Below, one piece after another: positions 12,136 through 22,484 of a stretch of DNA of 64,000 nucleotides. The notes beneath the pieces were generated by a model that ran no database searches, was not told the DNA's origin, and saw nothing but the letters and a program-made list of their open reading frames with translations. Source of the DNA: Amyloporia xantha (lineage: Eukaryota > Basidiomycota > Agaricomycetes > Polyporales > Adustoporiaceae); NCBI GenBank assembly GCA_036971615.1, contig JAYKKR010000019.1:434001-498000 (forward strand), read 5' to 3'. Both the position numbers and the translations under genes were made by a program. The first letter of the stretch is position 1; each line of letters starts with the position of its first letter.

Positions 12136-15018
12136 GTATACCGGCGGTCAGCAGGTCGTTACCACTTGACGAAAACTGTTATAAAGCAAATAGGATGGCA
12201 CTGACTTCGTTGCGACCCCATAATGTTACTAGGCAAGACTGCACACAGTCATGGTAATAGTGTATAAAATGCATGCAGTCAGCGACGGGCGTGCGAAAGG
12301 TCCCGCCACTCGCGTACTCTCCTCACCCTGGCTGTAGTCATGAGTTCCCCAAGCGCTGACGCACCGTTCGTGCTGTTGACGAGATAGAGAGTGTGTGTGT
12401 ATCGCCAAGGACTAGAGGACTTCATGAAACCCTTCGAAAGTGACCGTCTACGCCGGGCAGCGACCTCCGAAATGCGTGATCTATATCCGTCGAAGGAGGT
12501 GCGAAGTAATCCCTATTCCTGAAATTTTCTCTAATCATAGATCGGTGAGTGCAATTAAGCGTTGTCGGTCTACCTACTAGGGCATCAGCACGCCATTGCG
12601 TACCGGAAGGACTGCAAGCCTAATAAGTGCCCAGTGTCAAAGACCCGGGTCAGGGAGCTCCAGCCACACGATTGAGGACCCGTTCATAAGTCATATGCCC
12701 ATTCAGATATGGAATTGCGGGAGGAACCGGTGGGCAATCTACTCAAAAGGGATTCGACACAAACGGAGTGTACGTTGACAGCGAGAGAATGTATTATTGC
12801 ACTAAAAAAGGTCGGTCCTGGGTCGGTACGGAAGTTGGTAAGATAATTGCCAGACGGCGCAGCATATATTATGAATTTAACGAAAAAACAGCATTACTCA
12901 CTAAGCAATGCTCGGTACCTCGTCAGCCGCGTACAACGCCCGACAGCTTCCTCCTGATCCAGATAATATCAAATGCAAAGGACTTGGGCTATGAAATTCG
13001 CAGAAGGCTGCTCAAGCCTTCATTCTACAAGTCAAACACAAGGGAAGTGTTTAGATCGGTGCTGAGCAACACAACTTTGCGAAAGGCGTAGAAGGCTGCT
13101 GTCGTACGACTAACACACATCCACGCGAGAGACAGAGTAGGTGTACAGATCTAGAGACTGTAGGGACATTGCACCATTTTATAGTGTCTGCCCAGATTTC
13201 GACTCGTTGGAACTCGGAATGGAGTGGTCCTCGAAGCGCCCATTCTTTTGATGCGCCAGCGATCGTGTAAGCGCCAGTCTACAGTTGTTCCCGCCAGCGA
13301 CAATGCAGCGTTCGCTAGGTCGTCTCTCGGTTGTTCTTGCTATTTCTTTCTCCATGAACGAGTACGCTATCTTCACTGGGAACTACGCGTCTTCGTATCA
13401 TTTGGAACCTGCAAGCCTTCTGAGTCATTTGCCTCCCCTCGCGGTCCAGTGTACTGATCAAGCTCCAGCACGTCCCAGGAGTCAGGGCGCATCCTCCGTC
13501 ACGAGCAAAAACCTCTACAGGTACTTGGAACAGGCAGCCCTCACAGTGGCCAGAAGAGGGGCTCGCGTGTTTGGCACTTGCCAAACCATCGATGCGTTAC
13601 CCCTTCCTGCAGTTACAGTATCGCCTCACACTCCTCGTCGAAAATGCTAATTTTCGCACTATGGCACCGTACCCGAAGTGCCTTCGATTTACTTCCATGA
13701 TCAGAACATTCGCACTGTCTATTCACGCTCCTGCGATCCCTGTGCGATGGTCCTTTCGTCTCGAGCCTTCCGCACGATGCCGGAGGCGCTACCCTTTGCA
13801 GAGTCCAGGCCCTGCTGAGGTGCAGCGGCTGTTCTCCGGGACATGCTCAAGCTACGAGCGTCTTGGATACACGACCAATTGTCGCTTGTCAGCAAGCTGT
13901 GTGCTTTATAAATTGCTCGTGCAAATGCCCTGGATCGCGTGCACGGCGTGGTCGTCTATGAGCGAAGTCTTGAGGTAAGTGATGTTAGTCGCTTGGAAAT
14001 CAAGCTATTTTCAAGTCGCACTAGAATTCTCGACTACCATGTGGAGTCTTTTTGTATTGCACCAGCAGCGAACAGAAGCACAGCTTGCCACCTCTGACAG
14101 CTCGTATCGCCTGACGGAGAGCGAACGCTTGCCTTTTGAATCCTGTGTCTCGAGGCGGGCTATATGGACACCGTCGTTTACCGTTTCGGTGCCCTGCCAT
14201 CGTGATAGCTCTTGTTATCTCGGTCGCTACTAAGTCTAGTTCAGCCTGCCCCCATTATCTTGTCCCGTTTCACTGTTGTAGTCTGCGGTCTCCATCTTTC
14301 TCTGTCCGCGTCACGCCCCATAACGTTCAGCTGCGACGATTTCGATAACATGCGTGTTGAACTTACATCTTGGCATAGCAAGCGAACAGAAGCATAGGAT
14401 TGGTGGTGAATGATTATTTGAAGATTGTTACTGTGCTCCCAGGCCTCCCTCTGCAGACAAAGCCCCAGGTGGCGCCCGCAGCGCCATTGATTATCGCTGC
14501 TATTATCAGGAAATATGTATCGTCCTTTTCGCGCTCTGCTGTCGTGAATCTGTCCATTTGTTGATTATTCCAGCTCATATGGCCTTTCCTGAGCCACTTT
14601 CTCCTGACCGAGCTATTATGTCGGAGATTTCAATTTCGCAATCGACATGTAAATTCGAATTACAGCGCTATATCTGCCCTGTCATGGTCGAGCGACGCTC
14701 TCCCCTAGATATACAGCTTGCTCTGTTCAAGCGCATTTGAAGACCTAGTTTGTAATTCAAGCAACTTAATGATCGGCGATCACTCCAGATGCAGATGCAT
14801 ACAGCATTGGAACATCGCAAAACCAAGAAGAATATGTCACCTACCACTTCAACTACGTCTAGAAAGAACAATTTCTGGTGTTTTCGCGGTGACTTCATCG
14901 CCAATACATTTTCTTATGTGAGTGACGTCGGAGAAGCTTCATTTATTTCTGTCTAGATCAACATTGCAGAGGAGCTGTCAACGTTGCAAACACGCTCTGT
15001 GCATTATCTAGTCTACTT

Positions 15019-15044
15019 TGCGATAGTGCGATAGTGCGATAGTG
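15019..15044. repeat. 8-bp tandem repeat (TGCGATAG)3
   Basis: Three perfect copies of TGCGATAG followed by TG. A simple microsatellite with no evident function. Confidence 0.9.
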
Positions 15045-15251
15045 TATACATCGCGCAAGGAGTTGAAGTCCCGAGAGTATGCGAACAGAAAGCATTAACC
15101 AAATAATACCAATACGAACAAGCTAGATATCCACTAACGAATAGCAGAAACCACCAGGAACAATAAACGAAGTCAGACGCAGTCGCTGCTGTGCAGCTCA
15201 TGAGCTACACTGTATTTTGTGGTTAGGCCGAGTGCCGCTGAGAGACGTTCA

Positions 15252-15660
15252 TCGTCGAGCTGCAATATTGTCAACTTGTGGGGCTGTAGCGGGCGCTTCC
15301 CAAGCCTGCGGACCCCGCATGGTAAGTAAAGCGTCCTCGGCGGAAAATATCGAAAGAATTACCGGACGTGCTGCTCGAGGATGTATGATCAAGTGAATCG
15401 TAGAGCCACGGGTAGCGTGGATCTCCTGCAGAGGATCCTCCGAGGGAAGAAGGCCCTGCACCGGTGGTAGCCATCGCTGGTGTTGTAGACGCTGGCCCTC
15501 GAATGACACCGATTCTTGTAAGGTGTTCTTTGATGCTGTCTCTGTAGGCGGAGACCTTCTCCTTGTCCTAGCAAAGCTGTCAAGCAAAATAATAGCGAAC
15601 GAGGACAACGTAGCCGTACCCTCATCCATTGGGGACGCATTGCGCCCCACCCGAGACATT
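15252..15660 (-). CDS. Possible short gene or 3' exons of the neighbouring gene
   Basis: A minus-strand region with weak coding signal. One reading starts at 15659 (MSRVGRNASPMDEG). Another reading from a CTAG acceptor near 15575 gives KVSAYRDSIKEHLTRIG, then a Ser/Gly/Thr-rich tail ending GSARYSPTS with a stop near 15271. The second reading looks like a disordered C-terminus of a fungal protein and could be the last exon of the gene at 15823-17626. The two readings are in different frames and I cannot join them with certainty. No family was recognised. Confidence 0.3.
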
Positions 15661-15822
15661 CAAGGCCAACACGGCGGCAACTCGCGCAGGTACCGCCCTC
15701 GCTTTCACCCTGTCCGTCGCATCTCTATGATATAAAGCCCATTGAGTGGTGAAGTACAACACGAGAAACTCAAATACAGACCTTTCGTCGGAGGCGACAC
15801 GTCCTAGGAGATGAAAATATGG

Positions 15823-17626
15823 TCACCGCACAAACGGAACAAATAGGTGAACGCACCAGCATCCTGCCTTAGCACGCGGGTTCGCAGAGGCAGCAGCAGA
15901 AGGGTGAGAGGTGGAAGAGCTCTGGAGCCGATCATATGCACCCTCTGTGTTGATTGAAGATGGGTCGGTACTTGCATCAACCTGAGATCCATCCATGCAG
16001 CGGAGAAATTGATCAGCCTATATCACACAAAATACCTCCACCAAAAGTAGCAAGTTGTACCTGCCGGGGAACTGCGACATCAGCGATGAAACTTTGACTA
16101 GAATGATTATTTGAGTCAAGAGACAGACAACCGACTGCGAACCCTTCAGTGAGACGGTTCTACGCAATAGCAAATGTAGCTCACCTCCTGATTCATCAAC
16201 TTCGACTGCGGGCCAAATCGTACGAAGAATGACCTGCATTCGTCCGGCAGGTCGAGGTTCTCTCTGGCATGGCGTATCAGGTATGATTGTCTTTCTAACA
16301 TAACTTCGAGTCTACCTGATATATAACATTGATATCGGCCATGTTCACCACTGCAAGTGTCGCAGATGAGTACTACGGGTTACGACACAAGAGGCTAAGC
16401 GTGGAAACACGGATATCAGTCAATTGTTGACAAACTTCGAATATATAGTCCACCATGTCTTGCAATGGGTCATACGGCTGTACTGTATGAGCTCTTCTAT
16501 GAACAACAGCTCATCACAGACAACTTACCGGTGGAATGGCAGGGAATTCTTCATAAGAATCATCACTACCACTGCTCACTGTAGTGGCTGCACCAGCGCT
16601 GGAGTCATCATCGTCCGACTCTAAACGTAATTGATCCTTCGGTTCAGCGGCCGCTTTCATCTTCTTGGGAAGACGTGAAGGTAGAATGCCTTGTAGCTTC
16701 TCTCTGAAGCCAACACGGCTGTATTGCACGAACACACATTGGTTAACTTTACGATCCTTTGTGAATGCTTCGTGGCTGCGTGCTCTGTGTTTCCGTTTCT
16801 GTCGAGGTCGAGATGAAGAATCTGAGAGTGGTGACGATGTATCACCACTCTCCGATTCAAAATGAGGTCCCGAATGTTGTGACCATGCTCGCGAAGATCC
16901 TGTAGACATTGCGAGAGAGAAAGAGGCACCGGCGAGCGACTCGTATCCTGCATAGATCTCCAACTGGGCAGCTTGGCCTTTTTCGACCAATGCTGCCATG
17001 GCCCACTCCGTTGTCTTCACCCAGCCCGTCACGAAAACAAGATCTTTCTCTCGAATAATGAAATGGCGGTCATTGGTGGCCCAGCGATACCATTCAGAGA
17101 AATTCTTGCAGATATAGGACTTCACTAGTCTGTTTGCTGTGAGAGCTTGCTGTTTAGCAGGAGAGTGTACCACAAGGACAGCGCCGTGCCCCTCTGCACA
17201 GTGGAAGTTGAACTTGCCACCCGCGGCCTTACTAATAGGTTGTAAAACGTAAGCGACTCTCTACTAGCAGGGATTACATGGTGTCCAGACAACTCACGCA
17301 TCGATCTCAGCACCAACGTGAAGGGACGTCACACTGCCTCCACTCAATGTGCCTATATCAACAGCACGGGGCTCTCGGTCTGTAAAGAGCCAGTCCTCTA
17401 GAATAAGAGGTTGAAACCCAGATGGAACTCCACAGGCCTGATTAACGTCATCCTCTGCAGAACGGAGTGTGTTGAAGACACGTATGAAACGGCCTTTGTC
17501 TATGAATCCTACGTCGCCGATGAGAACTTCCCCATTTGCGGAGGGTTCTGGATCCCATAGCGCGTAGCCATAGCCATGATCAGATAACTGCTCAGCATAT
17601 ACATCCCAAGTCGGAATAGCAGGCAT
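15823..17626 (-). CDS. Unidentified basidiomycete-type protein
   Basis: Start ATG at 17626 (MPAIPTWDVYAEQLSDHGYG). The first exon contains GEVLIGDVGFIDKGRFIRVFN, a pattern I associate with a large unnamed family in Agaricomycetes. A phase-2 intron (about 17232-17295, GTGAGT to TTAG) joins it to KFNFHCAEGHGAVLVVHSPA, followed by a conserved-looking block with REKDLVFVTGWVKTTEWA. A basic linker (RPRQKRKHRARSH) follows, then an acidic Ser/Asp run (ESDDDDSSAG). Several short downstream exons give DLPDECRSFFVRFG and a Ser-rich end near 15823. There is no signal peptide, membrane segment or catalytic motif that I can name. The basic and acidic low-complexity tracts would fit a nuclear or cytoplasmic protein, but that is inference. 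It may continue into 15252-15660. Confidence 0.5.
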
Positions 17627-18477
17627 TGTAGCTTGAGTGGAGGGTAGGAAAGGAGATCAATCGCAACGATGCCCAGTAGTGGCTGCTAAGGCTTTTAACG
17701 CGGTCAAATTCTGCGTATGCAGGCTTACATTCCATTGCTGTACAGTAATCTGATATCTGGGGTTATGCCTAGTGCATTGATGGGAAACCACAAGGCTGTA
17801 CACCGTGACAGTGCTATGTCGGGTTAAATGCACTGGTCAACAACTTGTGGAGAGTCGGTACCTGTCAGCGACAGCTCGGTCACCAGTGTATCGTAAGTGC
17901 CGGCTACACCAAGTAAAGAGATTAGGATTGTTCACGCACTGAGCCATTTATATCATTTCTTCGAAATTTGTGCTGGCGGTTGAATTCGAAGCGCTGATAC
18001 TGAGGCCTGGGGGGCTGGTTACGCGGCAGGTTGCGACGCTGGTCCAGCTGGCGGTGCTGGACGCAGAATTCCAGTCGCTTTCTTTCGTCTCGAGCCAGGC
18101 CTAATCTCCATTGTTACCCATGGTAAAAGTGATACCTATCCTGTCGAAATGCAGCGATGATCTCGTTGCAGGACCTGTCATTACTCTGGCGACGTATCAC
18201 TGGCAGATTGTGACAGATTGTGACAGTACGGCGAGCGCCGAGCGCTATGTACTACGTGGAGCCAATCAATCCAATATGTACAGCAACTTGTACAGCACGG
18301 TGACATTTCCACCAGCGATTCTCTGAGATCAGGCTAGTAATAAGGCTATGTGCAATGCGCACATTCGTCATCTGATGGGTACTTTCTGGGACTCAGAGAA
18401 TGCGGAACTTCATTAGAATTCTTATTCTGTGTAACTACCATATCATCTGGGATCCTGGACAATTGATACGATAATGC
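17627..18477. other. Intergenic, nothing recognised
   Basis: About 850 bases between two minus-strand genes. The only structure seen is a 10-bp direct repeat (CAGATTGTGA twice) at 18204-18223. Confidence 0.5.
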
Positions 18478-20452
18478 CTAAGGCGATGGCGCGCTCGCAG
18501 AGGGACCTCCCGCCAGGACCTTTTCTGCAATGGCCTGCACCTGCTCCCACAATTTTGTCGAATGCGCAATGGCATCTCTCCACTCCCTCATGGCCCTCCT
18601 GCTCTTCGGAAATAGAGTGAACCCAAACTCCTCATCCCATACGTTGACACCCATCTGCGCCGCCAGCTCGCTGAGCGCCCCTTCCAGCTCGTCCTCGCGC
18701 ACCTCTATCTTCCGGTTCTTGCCCTCCTTCCGGTAGCACGCCATCGCCCCTGCTACTACCACATCCCACTCGGTCAGCATACCCAGCGCACGCGCCTGTG
18801 CGGTGCGTGCACGATCGGGCTCGGTGGGAGACGCGGCGTTGACGATGATAGGCAAACCCAACAGGTTCCGATGGTCTCGCGAGGCACATAGAGCGACGTC
18901 GTGTGTGTATCCAGAGATTATCGCTGCCATCATGGTGTACACGATCCTGCCCATACCACATACGTGCTTTCTCGAGCGTTTTTCTGTGGGGTTTAGGAGC
19001 GCCTGCCCAGGACAGGTAAAATCTGAGTGCTTAGTGACACCTGAATGCGCTACGACTCACATGAATCCTCTCCACGAGGTAATGGCACCCCTTCAGCCAG
19101 CCCACATACAGCTCCACCTCCAGGATGAGCGCACCTTCGGCGCGCATTTTGCAGTTGAACGCCGTTTTGGCATCATCCACGAGCTGCCCGATGAGTGAAT
19201 GTACGCGCGACAGACCGCGAGGGTACTTGGCAACGTCCTTCAGCTGCATAACCGCGTCGTGGTCCCCTTTGGCGCAGCGCAACAGCAGCACGTCAAACTG
19301 CCGCTGGTTCATGTCGTAGTTGTCGGCCTGTCTCGCTGCAGCTTTCGCGGAAGCGATCACAGAAGCGGCTAGTGCCTCATGGATCGACGCCCGTGAGACG
19401 GGCAGAGCGGATGGACGTGGATCGCCAGGAGGTCTGATGGGGTGACGCCTCACAGGCACGACAGGTCCGGTAGATTTCCTTGGCGCGAGTCCCCCTCCTA
19501 TCCGCAGAGCGTTCCGGGACAGGATCTTCAGCTACCTGAGGTCGGGCAGGGATCACGATCGTTTGCGGAAAAGGCTCAGCCCCTTGAGCGTTGCTCGACC
19601 CAATGTTTCTCAGAGGGAATGTAGGGAAATCAGCGAGGCGCTTCTGGGAGACACCGCTAAGCCGATTCGTCGCGACGACACGTTCCATGAATGCTGTGAA
19701 TACGGTCATTGCGCGGTCATGGAAATTATTGTTCGGACACACCGTACTCTGCAGACATGCTGCGCAGGTCGACAGGGAACGGCAGGGGTTGAGGAGCTGA
19801 TCAGACGGGAGAGAAGTCAAATTGTCCATAGACATAAGCATAAAGGTGTACCTAAACATTCAAGCAGTGAGATCACATGGCAGCTGGGAAATCCAGTATT
19901 CGTGGCATACCTGCTATGATGATGCCTTGACCGGAGCTGAGGTGAGCAGGCGATATTGTCTGAGCACCTTGACCATTATGCGAAACAGGTAGAGGCATGG
20001 TATTTAAATTCCTCAGGACGTTTTGGTGACTGCTTTCTTCCGATGAAGAATTACTATGCATGGACTGACTCTCATGTGTCCTGGGGTGCCCTTGGAGTAT
20101 CGACGACCCTAAGAAGTCCACGAGCGTTGAGCGTTCTGCAGTGTCAAACGTGATGAGTCCGTTGGCTTTCGTACATATATTGTCTAGAAGTCACAGACAT
20201 ACCGTCAAAACGGAAACGAACATCGGCAGCACGCTCCTCCTTCCACGGGGCAGGAATAGCAGTGATAATCAGCCTTCGTACAGGACCGTGCTCACTACGG
20301 CCCTGGATCCCAGGAACATTCTCCAGACTATCACCTTCAGGATCCAATAGCCCGGAAACCGACATCGGGACCCTCGAACAGCTCCTCTTGTGCTGTACGC
20401 CACCGTCAACGTCGGCACCGCTGACCTCGTAGGGCCGCTTGAGTGCTGACAT
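18478..20452 (-). CDS. Unidentified fungal protein
   Basis: Start ATG at 20452 (MSALKRPYEVSGADVDGG). Reconstructed exons give RRLIITAIPAPWKEERAA, a low-complexity Ser/His/Gln region, then LSTCAACLQSTVCPNNNF with MTVFTAFMERVV. A Pro/Arg-rich linker (APRKSTGPVVPVRRH) follows. The last 250 residues are well supported: ASIHEALAASVIAS, NYDMNQRQFDVLLLRCAKGD, an intron with a GTGAGT donor right after VERIH, and a final exon with RIVYTMMAAIISGYTHDVAL ending ASAPSP at 18478. The C-terminal part is rich in Ala and helical. I recognise no domain. A Cys-x2-Cys-x5-Cys cluster in the middle could bind metal but is too short to call a zinc finger. The splice site near 19550 is uncertain. Confidence 0.5.
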
Positions 20453-20774
20453 GGCGGTCAGGACGAACCGACGGATCGAAGAAGCATTGAATTGAATTCT
20501 TCAGCCACAGGCGCGTCGTTCCGTCACGGCGGGATTGGCGCCCGAACCGGTCACCATCAGCGCGCGAAGACATATCCTGAGGCCACCGGTCGTATGGCTG
20601 AGCGGCGGGCAGGGGATAGGTCCTCGCGCCCTGTTGAAAGGGTGGGCAATGACATCCACCAACGTGCGCCTTGAATACAAACAACGACAGCGGTAACATA
20701 GTACACAGATAACGAAACACAACAGACAACACAAACATCGCACCCCCGTACATGGTAGGTATGCCGACCCGGCT
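20453..20774. other. Short intergenic gap
   Basis: 322 bases between the start of one minus-strand gene and the stop of the next. It should contain the promoter of the gene at 18478-20452 and the 3' end of the hydratase gene. No motif was recognised. Confidence 0.5.
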
Positions 20775-22221
20775 TCACAGCTTCCCCTTCTCCAGCTTCT
20801 TGATGTATGCGATGCCACCACCGAGGCAGGCCTGGAGATGGAAATCAACGACAGTCCGCAGTACGGCCTCAACGGACAGAGATATCTACACTCACTTTCC
20901 CACTGTTGAGATTCTTCGTAGTGAATGTCACTTCCGTGGTCCCGTTGGGGCCCGGACCTACCTCCCATACAGCCGTCTCGAGCGCATCTCCTGGCTTCAC
21001 GGGCGACGTGAAGCGTGTGCCGAAGAACTTGAGGGAATTGGGGTCGCCACCTCCTACCGCTGACACGACTGCGCGGGCAGCAAAACCAAAGGTAGAGAGC
21101 CCGTGGAGAATCACACCGCCAAAGCCTGCGGCTTGGCCAATGCTCGGGTCTGCGAGCCGCCATCAGTCATACATCGTGGGCACGATATCCATGGTGTATA
21201 GGAGACATACCTATATGGAGCATGTTGTAGTCTCCACTCAGGCGGTACATGATCGCCTGTTCGGGAGATGTCTTGTCCTGGATGACCCAGTCTGGCTTTC
21301 TGTCCTTCGGGATAGGCTTCGCTTGAGGCGGACCTGCGATTTTCTTCGAGAAGTTACTGCCAGTGGCTTTTGCCCCGATGTTGAACGAAGCCGACTGGTT
21401 AAAGGGTAAACACTACGCTCTGATAGATAAATGCCAATCCTACGCACATATAGCTTGGCGTAGGGTGTGCCACTCCCGTCAACAAGCACTTGTTCATCCT
21501 CGACAATAATGCCCGTCTCTATATGTCGATAAGGTCAACGCCCTTTATAAATTGAAACAGAGATACATACTGTTCTCGCTGACGCCAACAATGCGCTTCT
21601 GAAGTTTCCAGCCTGGTCCACTGACAGCAGGCAGCGGTTTCAAGACCTCGATACTCTGATATCCATGTACCTGAGTGTGACGTGAGTAGCTAGTAATTGC
21701 GCCCTATCAAATTTGGCTCTCACAACACGGTTTGGGTCGAATTTCGGGAGACCCGGGGCCTTCTTCCCGCCGCTCATGAGCTCACGGAAGTCAACCACGT
21801 CCTGGTTGACACCTTCCGGCAAAGTTCAAGAGATGAAGACAATAATGGCATTAGCGACCTACCTTTGAACATCAGGACCACAGGATACGTTGGGAACGGC
21901 GCCCAAGCCTTGTCTGAATATGAATGAGAGGACATGACCACGCCGTACGAAAGGAACGACTCTCACCAAGTTCTGTATACACAAATGAGATTGAGGAAAG
22001 TTCAGCAGGACAACTTTCGAATGTGACTCACCATTCACGATAGAATAGTCATCTTTCTTTGCTCCCACTCCAACGGCATAAATGAGGAGATCTCTCTTGT
22101 TCCAAGAGACCTAATGCCAACGGCGGCCTTTAGTTAGCCTTGAAACCATTGAAAGAATCAGGCATACGTGTTGTTCGTCGAGCTGGTACCCTACAGCTTT
22201 GGAAAGGTCGACCTCTGCCAT
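20775..22221 (-). CDS. MaoC-type 2-enoyl-CoA hydratase 2
   Basis: Adds water to trans-2-enoyl-CoA to give (3R)-hydroxyacyl-CoA, a step of peroxisomal beta-oxidation in fungi. Start ATG at 22221 (MAEVDLSKAVGYQLDEQHV). The N-terminal half of the double hot-dog fold has SWNKRDLLIYAVGVGAKKDD and PFPTYPVVLMFKG. The C-terminal half carries the hydratase-2 motif YRLSGDYNMLHIDPSIG, with the catalytic Asp and His, followed by GFGGVILHGLSTFG. I count seven short introns, and the joined protein is about 300 residues, as usual for a stand-alone hydratase 2 rather than the long multifunctional enzyme. It ends EKGKL. GKL resembles a PTS1 peroxisomal signal but is not the canonical SKL. It is divergent from YTM1, sharing a 263-bp promoter. 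Confidence 0.9.
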
Positions 22222-22318
22222 GTTTGGAATGATAAACGGAGCAAGAGTGCACTTACCGAGCGTGAGCCCTGCCAGCTTGTCCTTGGGAAATGATGATGAC
22301 CGGGCACATGTGATTAGA

Positions 22319-22360
22319 ACGCGTGACAAAACGCGTTCATGGGTACGTGACAATACGCGT
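22319..22360. promoter_or_regulatory. Three ACGCGT (MCB) boxes in a divergent promoter
   Basis: Perfect ACGCGT hexamers at 22319-22324, 22331-22336 and 22355-22360, spaced 12 and 24 bases, so on one helical face at about 12-bp steps. ACGCGT is the MluI cell-cycle box bound by MBF (Mbp1/Swi6) in yeasts. Here it lies between the hydratase gene (minus) and YTM1 (plus). Regulation by an MBF homolog is an inference. Confidence 0.55.
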
Positions 22361-22484
22361 CTCGCGTGTGACACCGTGATACATACTCGATCAGAACTTT
22401 TTCGATTTGTGCGCTTTGCGAGAACGAACGCCTACTCTCCCTCCAGGGACTCCGTTTTATCCACAACATCTACTAGAGCTCGCC

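Larger units (their letters stand above)
11262..15251. other. 4-kb stretch without a recognisable gene
   Basis: Scattered open frames up to 135 codons occur, mostly on the plus strand (for example 13285-13650 and 13571-13978), but none contains a motif I recognise or splices convincingly into a longer protein. Two small structures are listed separately: an imperfect inverted repeat at 12041-12135 and an 8-bp tandem repeat at 15019-15044. It could hold an unrecognised lineage-specific gene, a non-coding RNA or decayed transposon remains; the sequence alone does not decide. Confidence 0.4.

Noticed and set aside
12768..14400. Plus-strand chain of open frames as a spliced gene
   Set aside because: No motif, no consistent splice joins, and composition unlike the confirmed genes nearby.
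20501..21163. 220-codon minus-strand frame overlapping the hydratase 3' end
   Set aside because: It is out of frame with the conserved hydratase motif and reads through its last intron; compositionally odd (Arg/Cys-rich).
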